Origin: Nocardia crassostreae
Lineage (GTDB): Bacteria; Actinomycetota; Actinomycetes; Mycobacteriales; Mycobacteriaceae
Direction: 5' to 3'
Assembly (NCBI RefSeq): GCF_001613405.1
Contig: NZ_BDCH01000030.1
Coordinates: 1-64,000, forward strand
DNA: 64,000 bases
Below the pieces are notes generated by a model that saw only the letters and a program-made list of their open reading frames with translations, had not been told where the DNA came from and searched no databases. Position numbers and translations under genes: made by a program. Shown one piece after another: positions 42,045-50,975 of this stretch; position 1 is the stretch's first letter, and every line of letters starts with the position of its first letter.

Positions 42045-42821
42045 TCAGTCGTGTGCGGCTCGACCGTTGTGCAGCTCAATGGGTTTCGAGCTCAGGTCGT
42101 GCTGGGGCTGGGCATTGTCGCCCGCCGATACCGTCATGTAGACCTGGTAGCGGTCGGCGCGGTACCAGGAGTGCGCGTGCTCCACACAGCGGTCCCGCGA
42201 ATACGACATGCGGTCGAACGCCAGCAGCGGCGAACCGGCGTCGGTGCCGAGCCAGCCCGCGTGCCGCTCATCGGCGGCGACCGCGCGCACCGTCTGATCG
42301 GCGCGGTCGACGGGGCAGTCGTAGACGTCGGCCATGAGCGAGTACAGCGATTGGGTGAGATCGCGATCGAGCAGCCCGGGCAGCAGATCGGCCCGGTACC
42401 AGCCGTCATCGATGGAGATCGGCAGCCCGTCGGCCAGCCGCAGCCGCACCAGATGGAACGCCTTCTCAGTGGCGTTCAGGCTCAGCGCTGTGATCGACGC
42501 AGGCGGCGGCACGGCGTAATCTGTATGCAGCACAACGGTGCTCGGCACGCGCCCGAGTCGTCGCATATCCTCGCTGAAGGAGGCCATGTGCAGCCGTGAG
42601 CGCGCCACCCGCTCGGCCACGAAGGTGCCCTTGCCCGGGATCCGGGTGATGACGCCCTCGGATTCCAGCTGCCCCAGCACCTCGCGCACCGTCATGCGAC
42701 TGACCCGGTAGTCGTCGCAGAGTTGCCGCTCGCTGGGCAGCATCTCACCCGGACGGAGCTTCGCGCACAGGGTCGTCAGCGCCGAACGCAGCTGCGCCTG
42801 CTTGGTTACGCGTCCCGCCAC
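42045..42821 (-). CDS. dasR: GntR/HutC regulator, DasR-like
   Basis: 258 residues. The winged-helix DNA-binding domain lies in the first 75 residues: MLPSERQLCDDYRVSRMTVREVLGQLESEG. The rest is a UTRA ligand domain: RRLADGLPISIDDGWY-like text and FDRMSYSRDRCVEHAHSWYRADRY. The family senses phosphorylated amino sugars. The dre-like sites at 41225-41261 are its probable targets, which gives a self-contained GlcNAc switch. Intact, in contrast to four of its target genes. Confidence 0.87.
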   Translation of the reverse strand: MAGRVTKQAQLRSALTTLCAKLRPGEMLPSERQLCDDYRVSRMTVREVLGQLESEGVITRIPGKGTFVAERVARSRLHMASFSEDMRRLGRVPSTVVLHTDYAVPPPASITALSLNATEKAFHLVRLRLADGLPISIDDGWYRADLLPGLLDRDLTQSLYSLMADVYDCPVDRADQTVRAVAADERHAGWLGTDAGSPLLAFDRMSYSRDRCVEHAHSWYRADRYQVYMTVSAGDNAQPQHDLSSKPIELHNGRAAHD

Positions 42822-42869
42822 GTCATCCTCAGATTGTCCGTTCCCCCGCTGACCGCGGGCTCTACGAGG

Positions 42870-43220
42870 CTACTTCTCGTTGCGCGCCTTGGGGAATCGC
42901 TTCTGGCGAGCGACCCATCCCGCCATTCTGGCCCAGTGGCTCTGGACCGGGGTGACGATGGAGGTCAGCTCGCGATCCCACTCGTCGGCCTCGGTGAGCC
43001 CGTCGATGGCCTCGACCAGCGCCTTGGCGGTCGGCAGATCGGCGACCACGCGATCACCGAGAATGCCGTCCTTGCCGACCAGGGTGACCCGCACGCCGAT
43101 GCGGCCGATGGGCGGCAGCACCGCGGTCGCGGAGCCGCCGTGCTCGGCGATGAACCCCTTGATGGAATCGACGATGGACGGCGACAACTTCACTGGTGCC
43201 GGTGCAACGGTAGCGCTCAT
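42870..43220 (-). CDS. conserved actinobacterial hypothetical protein
   Basis: 116 residues from ATG 43220. A small, mixed alpha/beta protein without signal or membrane segment; GRIGVRVTLVGKDGILGDRVV and AKALVEAIDGLTEADEWDRELTSIV are its most structured parts, ending in a basic VARQKRFPKARNEK. Function unknown. It is divergent from the quinone oxidoreductase. Confidence 0.68.
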   Translation of the reverse strand: MSATVAPAPVKLSPSIVDSIKGFIAEHGGSATAVLPPIGRIGVRVTLVGKDGILGDRVVADLPTAKALVEAIDGLTEADEWDRELTSIVTPVQSHWARMAGWVARQKRFPKARNEK

Positions 43221-43300
43221 GTGAGGGAGTTTACCCATCGGTAAAGCAGAGTCCATGAGCCACCGCACACCTCACACCGTGGCGGGTGTAGAAACAGACC

Positions 43301-44266
43301 ATGCGCGCCATTCAGGTTTCCGAGCACGGTGGTCCCGAAGTCCTGCGGCCGGTCGAGGTTCCGGATCCCGAGATCGGGCCCGGGCAGCTGCTCGTGGAGA
43401 CCGAGGCCATCGGGATCAACTTCATCGACACCTACATTCGCACCGGACGGTATCCGCAGGCCGTGCCCTACATTGCGGGCGGTGAGGGGACCGGTGTCGT
43501 GGTGGCCATCGCGCCCAATGTCACCGAATTCAAGGTCGGCGATCGCATCTGCTGGGCGGCGGCTCCGGGGAGCTATGCCGAGAAGGTCGCCGTGAACGCG
43601 GCCGTCGCGATTCCGGTGCCCGCCGGGGTGGAGGCGCCGGTGGCGGCTTCCATCCTGCTGCAAGGCATGACGGCGCACTACCTGATCGAGTCGATCTACA
43701 AGCCGGAGCCGGGCGAGACGGTGCTCGTGCACGCCGGGGCCGGTGGTGTCGGTCTCATCCTCACCCAGTTGCTGGCGGCGCGTGGGATTCGCGTGATCAC
43801 GACCGTGTCGACCGATGAGAAGGAGAAGCTCTCGCGCGCGGCGGGCGCGGCCGAGGTGCTGCGCTACGGCGACGAGATCGCCACGCGGGTACGGGAACTC
43901 ACCGATGGGGTGGGTGTCGCGGCCGTGTACGACGGCGTCGGCGCGGATACCTTCGAGGCCAGCCTCGCGTCGCTGCGGGTGCGCGGCACCCTCGCGCTCT
44001 TCGGTGGGGCCAGCGGTCCGGTCCCGCCGTTCGATCTGCAGCGCCTGGCCGGGGCCGGGTCCGTGTTCGTCACCCGCCCGACATTGGCGCACTACACCCG
44101 CGATCGCGCCGAATTGCTGTGGCGCGCAGGCGATATCCTCAATGCCCTGGCCGACGGGACGCTCGATATCCGCATCGGCGCGACCTATCCCCTGGCCCAG
44201 GCCGAGCAGGCGCACCGCGATCTGGAAGGCCGCAAGACCACCGGTTCGGTCGTCCTGCTGCCCTGA
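43301..44266 (+). CDS. NADPH:quinone oxidoreductase (zeta-crystallin type)
   Basis: 321 residues of a zinc-free MDR enzyme. It shows NFIDTYIRTGRYPQAVPYIAGGEGTGVV near the N-terminus, the NADP loop VLVHAGAGGVGLILTQLLAARG and the typical end YPLAQAEQAHRDLEGRKTTGSVVLLP. It reduces quinones by one or two electrons. Start ATG 43301 follows a TAGAAA hexamer, a weak leaderless fit. It converges on the TetR gene, six bases apart. Confidence 0.9.
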   Translation: MRAIQVSEHGGPEVLRPVEVPDPEIGPGQLLVETEAIGINFIDTYIRTGRYPQAVPYIAGGEGTGVVVAIAPNVTEFKVGDRICWAAAPGSYAEKVAVNAAVAIPVPAGVEAPVAASILLQGMTAHYLIESIYKPEPGETVLVHAGAGGVGLILTQLLAARGIRVITTVSTDEKEKLSRAAGAAEVLRYGDEIATRVRELTDGVGVAAVYDGVGADTFEASLASLRVRGTLALFGGASGPVPPFDLQRLAGAGSVFVTRPTLAHYTRDRAELLWRAGDILNALADGTLDIRIGATYPLAQAEQAHRDLEGRKTTGSVVLLP

Positions 44267-44272
44267 TCGGGC

Positions 44273-44875
44273 TCAGTAGTCGCGGCCGGTGAGGCCGCGG
44301 TAGATGAATCTCGTGAGGCCGTCGACGGCCTGCTGGTCGGTGAGTTCGACCGTGCCGTCGTCGACGGCCTGCAACAGGCCGGTGGTCAGCAGGAACATCA
44401 TGGCGAGGCTGGCGTCGGGGGTGCTGGGCAGGGTCATGCCCGCGGCGTGGAAGCCGTCGAGATGGTCGGCGACGTCGGCACGCTGTTCGGTGGTGAAAGC
44501 GGCCATGATGCGGGCGAAGTCGTCGTTGACGAGGGCGGCCTGTTCCATGGCGCGGAAGACCGGCCAGTTCTCGCGGGCCGCGGTCCAGTAGCCGTTGACG
44601 TGGTAGCGCACCGCGTCCGGGTCGGTGAAGTCCGGATTGTGGGCCGGGTCCTCGGCGCGTGAATCCCCTTCGTCGGCAAGGTCTTTCAGCAAGGACTGGA
44701 GTAGCTCCTCCTTGCTCGCGAAATGGTTGTAGAACGATCCGGCCGCGCGTCCGGCGGCCGCGGTGATGTCGGTGATCTTCGTATTCAGATAGCCGCGCTC
44801 GGCGAACAGGCGGCGCGCGGCGGCCTTGAGCGCCTGCTCCGTCTCGGCCGCCTTCTCCTGGCGTCGTCCCGCCAT
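44273..44875 (-). CDS. TetR-family regulator
   Basis: 200 residues from ATG 44875 (MAGRRQEKAAETEQAL). DNA-binding helices: ALKAAARRLFAERGYLNT and ITAAAGRAAGSFYNHFASKEELL. Divergent from the FAD monooxygenase, with a long palindrome between the starts. It therefore probably represses that gene and itself. The frame continues 13 codons upstream towards the operator; the shorter start leaves the palindrome untranslated. Confidence 0.88.
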   Translation of the reverse strand: MAGRRQEKAAETEQALKAAARRLFAERGYLNTKITDITAAAGRAAGSFYNHFASKEELLQSLLKDLADEGDSRAEDPAHNPDFTDPDAVRYHVNGYWTAARENWPVFRAMEQAALVNDDFARIMAAFTTEQRADVADHLDGFHAAGMTLPSTPDASLAMMFLLTTGLLQAVDDGTVELTDQQAVDGLTRFIYRGLTGRDY

Positions 44876-44917
44876 TCCGGCATCACCTCCTTGACAGCGG
44901 AAACTACCACCCATAAT

Positions 44918-44950
44918 ACTGAATCTATCTTAAGTGAATTAAGATTCAGT
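44918..44950. promoter_or_regulatory. operator of the TetR/FAD-monooxygenase pair
   Basis: ACTGAATCT at 44918-44926 and AGATTCAGT at 44942-44950 are exact inverted repeats, and an inner pair ATCTTAA/TTAAGAT at 44927-44945 is nested in it. This AT-rich island in GC-rich DNA covers the likely promoters of both divergent genes. Confidence 0.8.
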
Positions 44951-44963
44951 AAATGGAGTTGGC

Positions 44964-46454
44964 ATGTCAACGCAGGTTCTCATTGCGGGCGCCGGTCCCA
45001 CCGGCCTCACCCTCGGCATCGATCTGGCGCGTCGCGGAATCGCGGTGCGCATCGTGGACGCGGCCGAGACGTTCTTCGACGGCTCGCGGGGTGACGGGAT
45101 TCAGCCGCGCACCCTCGAGGTGTTCCACGATCTCGGGGTGCTGGACGCGGTGCTGGCCGCGGGCTCGCCGCAGGCGCCCATGCGGGTGTATCTGGGCGGG
45201 GAGTTCGCGGGCGAGCGGCGGATGGCCGAATGGCGGGAGCCGACGCCGGATATCCCCTTTCCGAACGGGTGGGTGCTGGGGCAGTCCGATACCGAGCGGC
45301 TGCTGCGGGAGCGGCTCGGCGAATTCGGGGTGACGGTCGAATCAGGCACGGCGCTGCGCGGATTCACCGCCACGGACGACGGAGTGACCGCGACGCTGGA
45401 GCGCGACGGCATCACCGAGACGATGCGCGCCGACTATCTGATCGGCGCGGACGGCGGGCGCAGCACCGTGCGCAAGACACTCGGCATCGCATTCGAGGGC
45501 ACCACCGACGAGTCGATTCGCATGCTGCTGGGCGATGTGCGCGCCGATGCGCTCGACCACTCCCACGGATACTGGTTCGCCGAACCGGATACGCCCATGG
45601 ACGGATACGCCATGTCCCCCCTGCCCGGCGGGCGCAAGTTCCAGTTCGCGGCCCCGCTGGCCGGGGATTCCGAGGCCAGCTTGGCGGTATTGCAGAGTCA
45701 TGTGGACCGGTTGACGCGGCGCGGCGATATCGTGCTGAGCGATCTCAGCTGGTCGACGGTGTGGCGGCCGAATATCCGCCTCGCCGAGCGCTTCCGGGCG
45801 GGGCGGGTGTTCCTGGCCGGGGATGCCGCGCACGCGCATCCGCCGACCGGCGGGCAGGGGCTGAACACAGGCGTCCAGGACGCCTACAACCTGGGCTGGA
45901 AACTCGCGGCGGCGCTGCGCAATCCGGGCCCGGAGACCGATGCCCTACTCGATACCTATGAGACCGAGCGGCGCGCGGTGGCCATGAAAGTGCTCGGGTC
46001 GAGCTCGGAGATTCTGAACAAGACGGTCAATGGGGATGCCGATGCGATGTCGCGCGAAGGCACGCATCAGCTCGATATCAGCTACCGGAATCTGGTGTCA
46101 CACAGCGCCACCGACACCGGCCCGCTGCGGGCCGGAGATCGCGCGCCGGATGCGCCGCTAGCCACCGCCGACGGAAAAGCGGTCAGTCTGTTCGAGCTCT
46201 TCCGTGGCCCGCACGCGACGCTGCTCGTCTTCGGCGAAGACTCGGATAGCGCGGATTCGCCTGAAATGACCGAGTTCGCCGAGCTGCCCGCAACACCGGT
46301 CGATGTCGTATCGATCGCGAGCTCGCGAGCCGGGCAGGTCGCGGGCGCGCTCATCGACACCGCGGGCCACGCCCATCACGCGTATTCCGCCACCCCGGGC
46401 ACCCGCATCCTCATCCGCCCCGACGCCCACCTAGCCCAACTCACCCGCCCCTGA
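44964..46454 (+). CDS. FAD-dependent aromatic hydroxylase (PheA/TfdB type)
   Basis: 496 residues. FAD-binding GAGPTGLTLGIDLARRG at the start, the DG motif GADGGRSTVRKTLG, and LAGDAAHAHPPTGGQGLNTGVQ. The C-terminal 110 residues form the thioredoxin-like domain typical of phenol- and polyketide-type hydroxylases. Substrate unknown. The gene is controlled by its divergent TetR neighbour, and a strong hairpin follows its stop, so it is monocistronic. Confidence 0.9.
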   Translation: MSTQVLIAGAGPTGLTLGIDLARRGIAVRIVDAAETFFDGSRGDGIQPRTLEVFHDLGVLDAVLAAGSPQAPMRVYLGGEFAGERRMAEWREPTPDIPFPNGWVLGQSDTERLLRERLGEFGVTVESGTALRGFTATDDGVTATLERDGITETMRADYLIGADGGRSTVRKTLGIAFEGTTDESIRMLLGDVRADALDHSHGYWFAEPDTPMDGYAMSPLPGGRKFQFAAPLAGDSEASLAVLQSHVDRLTRRGDIVLSDLSWSTVWRPNIRLAERFRAGRVFLAGDAAHAHPPTGGQGLNTGVQDAYNLGWKLAAALRNPGPETDALLDTYETERRAVAMKVLGSSSEILNKTVNGDADAMSREGTHQLDISYRNLVSHSATDTGPLRAGDRAPDAPLATADGKAVSLFELFRGPHATLLVFGEDSDSADSPEMTEFAELPATPVDVVSIASSRAGQVAGALIDTAGHAHHAYSATPGTRILIRPDAHLAQLTRP

Positions 46455-46462
46455 CCTCGACA

Positions 46463-46508
46463 ATGTACCGGTGCAGGAGTTTGTCCGAATTCACCTGCAC
46501 CGGTACAT
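46463..46508. terminator. 15-bp perfect hairpin after the hydroxylase gene
   Basis: ATGTACCGGTGCAGG at 46463-46477 pairs exactly with 46494-46508 around a 16-nt loop. It lies 8 bp after the stop. It could act as terminator or as transcript-stabilising structure. Confidence 0.75.
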
Positions 46509-46698
46509 GATCGCCGCTGTTTCAGTCAGCAACCCACGGGTGAGGGGACGCGGGGGCGCGTTCGGGCCGGAAGGTGCAGAATGATCTTGCTGCTGCGCAG
46601 GACGATTCGCTGCAACCATGCAGGGCGACGCCGTAAGGTGGTCGCGGCGAGGAGGTCGGGCGGCCGCAGGTGATGGCATCGGTCAGAGGGTGGTCTGG

Positions 46699-48006
46699 AT
46701 GTTGGTGAAGGTCCGTAACGACGACCCGTCGCGGCTGTCGAGCACCGAACGCACCGTCGTGAACTGGCTGAAGTCCTGGAGCGGGCCGCATGCGGTGCCC
46801 GGTATCGCGATAGTGCAGTGCCAGGACGCCGATGTGGTCGTCTGGACCCCGCAGACCTGCGTGGTCGTGGGGGTGCACGGCTTCACCGAGCGCGTGACCG
46901 GGACTCTGTCCTGCGCGCAGGACCAGCCCTGGACAGTGGACGGCAAACCCGCCCCGATCGACGGCGACGCCGACCCGCTCGAGCGCGTCCGCCGCCAGAC
47001 CGTCTCTCTCGCGGGGCAGCTCCGCTCCGCCCCCGGCCGCGAACATGTCCCCGTCAGCGGCCTGGTCCTGCTCGTCCCCCAACTCGGCAGCCGCGTGAAA
47101 CTCGACAAGGGCGCCCTCCCACCCGGTATCGACGTCCTCATCGGCGACGGCCCCTCCTCCCTGCGCGCCTACTTCACTAAACTCGCCGAAGGCGCCGAAC
47201 CCGCCTGGGACGCCGCCCAAGTAGGCCAAGCCCTCGGCGCGCTCGGTTTCGCCGCCGCCGCGAACTACTCCGACCTCATTTCCGAAGGCTTCCCCCAACC
47301 CGCCTCCGCCGCAGGCGCTCCCCTGCCGATGTCGGCGGCCCCCACCGTCGTGGTCCCCTCGGTCCCGGTCGAATCCCTGAGCGCCCCACCGGCGCCCGCC
47401 GCCCCGATCCCACCCGCCCAGTCGCCCGAGCCAGGACGACCGAGCGCCCCCGAACCCGCCTCCCGAGCGACCGGTGGCCCGGCCGGGCCACCGGCATCCC
47501 GGCCGGAACCCGCCGCCGCCCAACAGGTCCCGCCCACACCGCAATCCAGCCGCCCCCACCCGGCCGCAGCGGCGGCAGCAGGCGCGGGCGCCGCCGCCGC
47601 GGCAGCAGCCGCCTACCGCGCCGTCTCCGGCACCTCCGAACCCCAGCAATCCCGCCCGGCCCCCCTCCCCTCGGGCCCCGCCACCCAGCAATCCCCCACC
47701 TACCCCGGCACCCCACCCTCCTTCCCCCGCCCCTCCCGCCCCCAACGCCGCTCCCTCGCGGACCGCCTCCACAGCGCCCAGGTCCCCCACACCCGCCGCC
47801 GCCGCGACCTCCCCATAGTCGGCGGCCTCATCCTGATCTTCCTCATCCTCCTGATAGCAGCCATGTGCGTCGGCGGCGGCGATACCGAAGACACCCGAGA
47901 CCCCAGCCCCACCACCACAACCCGCCAAACCACAACCTCCACCGACCCCACCATCCCCAGCACCACACCCGGCCCCGTCTGCTTCCCCCTCCAGCCCGGC
48001 TGCTGA
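46699..48006 (+). CDS. membrane protein with NERD-like N-terminus and Pro/Ala-rich linker
   Basis: 435 residues in three parts. Residues 1-175 are folded and nuclease-related-domain-like: STERTVVNWLKSW, then IAIVQCQDADVVVWTPQ, then VVVGVHGF. The resemblance to NERD is by eye. Residues 200-375 are a low-complexity Pro/Ala/Ser linker. A single helix near 383-403 (IVGGLILIFLILLIAAM) leaves a short Thr-rich end outside, finishing PVCFPLQPGC. The start ATG 46699 is 8 bp after AGAGGG. The opposite strand carries a long Gly-rich open frame that is only a shadow of this linker. Confidence 0.7.
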   Translation: MLVKVRNDDPSRLSSTERTVVNWLKSWSGPHAVPGIAIVQCQDADVVVWTPQTCVVVGVHGFTERVTGTLSCAQDQPWTVDGKPAPIDGDADPLERVRRQTVSLAGQLRSAPGREHVPVSGLVLLVPQLGSRVKLDKGALPPGIDVLIGDGPSSLRAYFTKLAEGAEPAWDAAQVGQALGALGFAAAANYSDLISEGFPQPASAAGAPLPMSAAPTVVVPSVPVESLSAPPAPAAPIPPAQSPEPGRPSAPEPASRATGGPAGPPASRPEPAAAQQVPPTPQSSRPHPAAAAAAGAGAAAAAAAAYRAVSGTSEPQQSRPAPLPSGPATQQSPTYPGTPPSFPRPSRPQRRSLADRLHSAQVPHTRRRRDLPIVGGLILIFLILLIAAMCVGGGDTEDTRDPSPTTTTRQTTTSTDPTIPSTTPGPVCFPLQPGC

Positions 48007-48015
48007 CATCGGGGT

Positions 48016-49160
48016 CTACTCGGGTGGGAGATTCAGGAATGCGCGGGCTGCGGTGCGGCTGGCTGCCGGACGGAAGGCGGCGTGTCTGCTGGCGGCCAGG
48101 GCGTCATTGAGGCAGCAGGTCAGGATGTGCGGATTTCGGATGGCGGCGGTCCCGGCCGAGTGGTGCGCGAAGGTCACGACCTCGAGTGCGGCGTCGACTG
48201 TCACACCGACGGCCATCGAGGTCTCCGCCTGTACAGCAGGAGGTACAGCGCCGGTGAGCGCGAATTGCCATAGCTTGTCGGTGCATTCGAGCAAGTAGGC
48301 ACGGGCGGACGCCAGGCGGGCCAGCATGGCGCCCATGCGGTCCTGGAAGAGCGGGTCGTGTGCGAGCGGCTGTTGCTGGCCGAACGGAACTCTGGTTGCG
48401 GCCAGCCGGGCGAGTTCGTCGAGTGCCCGCTGCGCTATGCCGAGCGGAACCGCGGCGAGCATCGAGCCCAGGGAGAAGAACGGGATCGCGGCAATCGGAT
48501 CGGCGGACCAGCGTTGCGCACCGAACAGGGTGGTCGACCTACGGGCGGGCACGGTGATGGTCTCGACCGCGACGTCGTGACTTCCGGTGGCCCGCAGCCC
48601 GATGACATCCCAGTTCCGGATAATCCGGGCCTGTTTCGCCGGGAAGAACACGACCTGCGCGCTGGGCATTCCGCCGTCTGCCGGTGCGACCAGCACACCG
48701 CCCAAGAACCAATCCGCCGCAACGCATCCGCTGGCAAACGGCCACCGACCGGACAGCTCGTAGAACTCACCGACCTGCCGGGCCCGCCCCAATGGCGGGA
48801 AACCGCCTGCGATGAGCAGGTTTTCGGGGTTGGCGGCGATCGTGCGGGCCTCCGCTTCGTCCACACCGGACAGCAGCGAAACCCCCGCGTTCGCAACCGC
48901 GGTGCACCATCCCGTGGATCCGTCGGCGATCGAGAGCCGCTCGATGATGGACACGATCACGGGCAGCGGAGTCGCGAGTCCGCCCACCTCGGACGGCAGA
49001 CAGAGCCGGTACAGACCCGCCGCGCGCGCCGCCCGCACACCTCACCCGGTAGTTCGTCCCGATCGACCGGCTCTTCGGCCAGAGCTCTGGTGAGCGCGGC
49101 GATGTCGGTGGCCGCGGCCAGCGTCGAATCCTCCACCTGTGGTGATGTCATGATCGCCAT
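48016..49160 (-). pseudogene. acyl-CoA-dehydrogenase-fold oxidase/monooxygenase, frameshifted
   Basis: About 381 residues if one missing base near 49039 is restored. The first frame, from ATG 49160, gives the N-terminal helices (ALTRALAEEPVDRDELPGEV). The second begins RAARAAGLYRLCLPSEVGG and runs through GRWPFASGC and ATGSHDVAVETITVPA to the end. The fold is that of acyl-CoA dehydrogenases; the text resembles flavin-dependent hydroxylases of the HsaA/HpaH type more than fatty-acid enzymes. It is divergent from the TetR gene at 49198, which is also frameshifted. Confidence 0.78.
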
Positions 49161-49175
49161 TTCGCTATCCCCCTA

Positions 49176-49190
49176 AGATAGTCAATATCT
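49176..49190. promoter_or_regulatory. small palindrome AGATA-N5-TATCT between divergent genes
   Basis: AGATA and TATCT flank GTCAA, 15 bp in all, in the 37-bp gap between the acyl-CoA-dehydrogenase-like gene and the TetR gene. It is the likely operator of this pair. Confidence 0.5.
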
Positions 49191-49197
49191 ATGTAGG

Positions 49198-49859
49198 ATG
49201 ACGACCGTGGAAGAGCCTGTCAAGGGATCACGCACCTACCGATCCCCGAAACGCGAGGTCCAAGCCGCGGCCACGCGCGCGGAAACCGTCGCGGCCGCAC
49301 ACCGTCTCTTCGTCTCCGAGGGCTACGTCCGGACGACCCTCGCCGATATCGCCGCCGCCGCGGGCGTCGCGGTCCCCACCGTCAAACTGGCGTTCGGCAC
49401 CAAACGTTCCGTCCTGATGGCCGCCTGGGATCACGCCGTCAAAAGCGGCCCCGACCCCCGGCCGGTGACCGAACAGGACTGGTTCCGGGAAATCCTCGCC
49501 GCACCCACCGCTCACGAGCACCTACGCCTGCAAGCCACCCATTCACGCAGGGTCAAAACCAGAATCGCCCCGCTGATCGAGGTCATCCGGGCAGCAGCCG
49601 CCGCAGACTCCGAAATCGAAGCGCTCTGGACCGGGATGCAGAACGAATTCCGCGAGAACCAGCGACAGACGATCCAGGCACTGCAACGCAAAGGCCGTCT
49701 GCGCCAAGGCCTTACCGAAGACTCGGCAACCGATCTGCTCTGTACACCCTCAACCACCCGACGGTCTACAGCATGCTGGTGGTCCCATTGGGCTGGCCGG
49801 GTGAGCAATACGACCAATGGCTGGCCAATACACTGATCGACCAGTTGCTCGAGAGGTGA
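49198..49859 (+). pseudogene. TetR-family regulator, frameshifted near the C-terminus
   Basis: About 220 residues if one base is restored. The DNA-binding part is intact: ETVAAAHRLFVSEGYVRTT, then IAAAAGVAVPTVKLAFGTKRSVL. Near 49742 a base is missing (CTCTGTAC for CTCTGGTAC). As read, the tail becomes CTPSTTRRSTAC...; restored, it is WYTLNHPTVYSMLVVPLGW to LLER at TGA 49857-49859, a typical TetR end. The DNA-binding domain would survive, but dimerisation would probably be lost. Neighbour and probable target: the divergent gene at 48016. Confidence 0.8.
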
Positions 49860-49863
49860 TGAC

Positions 49864-50070
49864 ATGGTTGTTGATGACGAATTGGCCTGGTTCGAGCCGG
49901 ACGGATACCACGGCGCGCTGCTGACCCCCGCGGTGTCCGGCGGCCCGGCCCCGCACTCTCGCTCTAACCGATTCGGGAGTGGTCAGGCCCAGCCGAAGAG
50001 GGTGTTGCCGAGGGTGTTCCAGCCGAGGACCGAGTCGACGGCGAGGCCGCAGAAGACGACGGCGAGATAG
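49864..50070 (+). CDS. possible 68-codon fragment after the TetR gene
   Basis: An open frame starting 5 bp after the restored TetR stop. The first 30 residues (VVDDELAWFEPDGYHGALLTPA) look protein-like, but from about 49983 it runs over the 3' end of ctaB on the opposite strand. It may be the first part of a gene whose remainder was lost. Weak evidence. Confidence 0.25.
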   Translation: MVVDDELAWFEPDGYHGALLTPAVSGGPAPHSRSNRFGSGQAQPKRVLPRVFQPRTESTARPQKTTAR

Positions 50071-50975
50071 TTGTTGGACTGCAGGAACAGTCGGAGGGGC
50101 TTGACCGATTCGCCGCGGCGGACACCGGAATACAGTTGGTGGGCCATCAGGAGGAACCAGGCGCCTGCGACCAGAGCGGTTGCGGCGTAGATGACGCCGG
50201 AGGCGGGGACCAGGGCGAAGGTGGCCAGGACGGTCAGCCAGGTGTAGATGACGATTTGTTTGGTGACCGTCTGCTCGGTGGCTACGACCGGGAGCATCGG
50301 GACGCCCGCGGCCTTGTAGTCCTCCTTGTAGCGCATGGCCAGGGCCCAGGTGTGCGGCGGGGTCCAGAAGAAGATGACCAGGAACAGGACCAGGGCGGGC
50401 CAGCCGATGGTGCCGGTGGCGGCGGACCAGCCGACGAGGGCGGGCATGCAGCCCGCGGCGCCGCCCCAGACGACGTTCTGGGAGGTGCGGCGCTTGAGGC
50501 CGAGGGTGTAGACGAAGACGTAGAAGAGGATGGTCGCCACGACCAGGACGCCGCTGAGCAGGTTGGCCTGCCACCACAGCCAGGCGAAGGAGGCCACGCC
50601 GAGGGTGATGCCGAAAACGGCGGCATTGCGGGTGGGGACGGCTTCGCGGGCCAGCGGGCGCTTGGAGGTGCGCTTCATGACCTTGTCGATATCGGCGTCG
50701 GCCACACAGTTCAGGGTGTTGGCGCTCGCCGCGCCCATCCAGCCGCCGAAGAGCGTGACCAGAATGAGGCGAATGTCCACATTGCCGCGGTCGGCCAGCA
50801 GCATGGTGGGAATCGTTGCCACGAGCAGCAGCTCGATCACGCGCGGCTTGGTGAGTGCGATGTAGGCGAGAACCCGGCGGGTCGCCACCGACAGCGGTCC
50901 GCTGCCCGTGACGCGGTCGGCCAGCACCGTCCCGGAGGAGCCGTGAGCGCCACCCGGCTGTTGCCCAATCCGCAC
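49983..50975 (-). CDS. ctaB: protoheme IX farnesyltransferase (heme O synthase)
   Basis: 330 residues, about nine helices. The enzyme adds a farnesyl group to heme B to make heme O for cytochrome oxidase. The first Asp motif is in ANTLNCVADADIDKVMKRTSKRPLA; the second lies near MRYKEDYKAAGVPMLPVVA. Start GTG 50975 is chosen because AGGAG lies 6 nt upstream; ATG 50999 would leave that site inside the gene. Divergent from tkt, as in mycobacteria. Confidence 0.92.
   Translation of the reverse strand: MRIGQQPGGAHGSSGTVLADRVTGSGPLSVATRRVLAYIALTKPRVIELLLVATIPTMLLADRGNVDIRLILVTLFGGWMGAASANTLNCVADADIDKVMKRTSKRPLAREAVPTRNAAVFGITLGVASFAWLWWQANLLSGVLVVATILFYVFVYTLGLKRRTSQNVVWGGAAGCMPALVGWSAATGTIGWPALVLFLVIFFWTPPHTWALAMRYKEDYKAAGVPMLPVVATEQTVTKQIVIYTWLTVLATFALVPASGVIYAATALVAGAWFLLMAHQLYSGVRRGESVKPLRLFLQSNNYLAVVFCGLAVDSVLGWNTLGNTLFGWA

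Noticed and set aside
46522..48009. 495-codon Gly-rich open frame on the minus strand resembling a PE-PGRS-type protein
   Set aside because: It is the antisense of the Pro/Ala-rich linker of the plus-strand gene at 46699, which has a sensible start, ribosome site and membrane helix.
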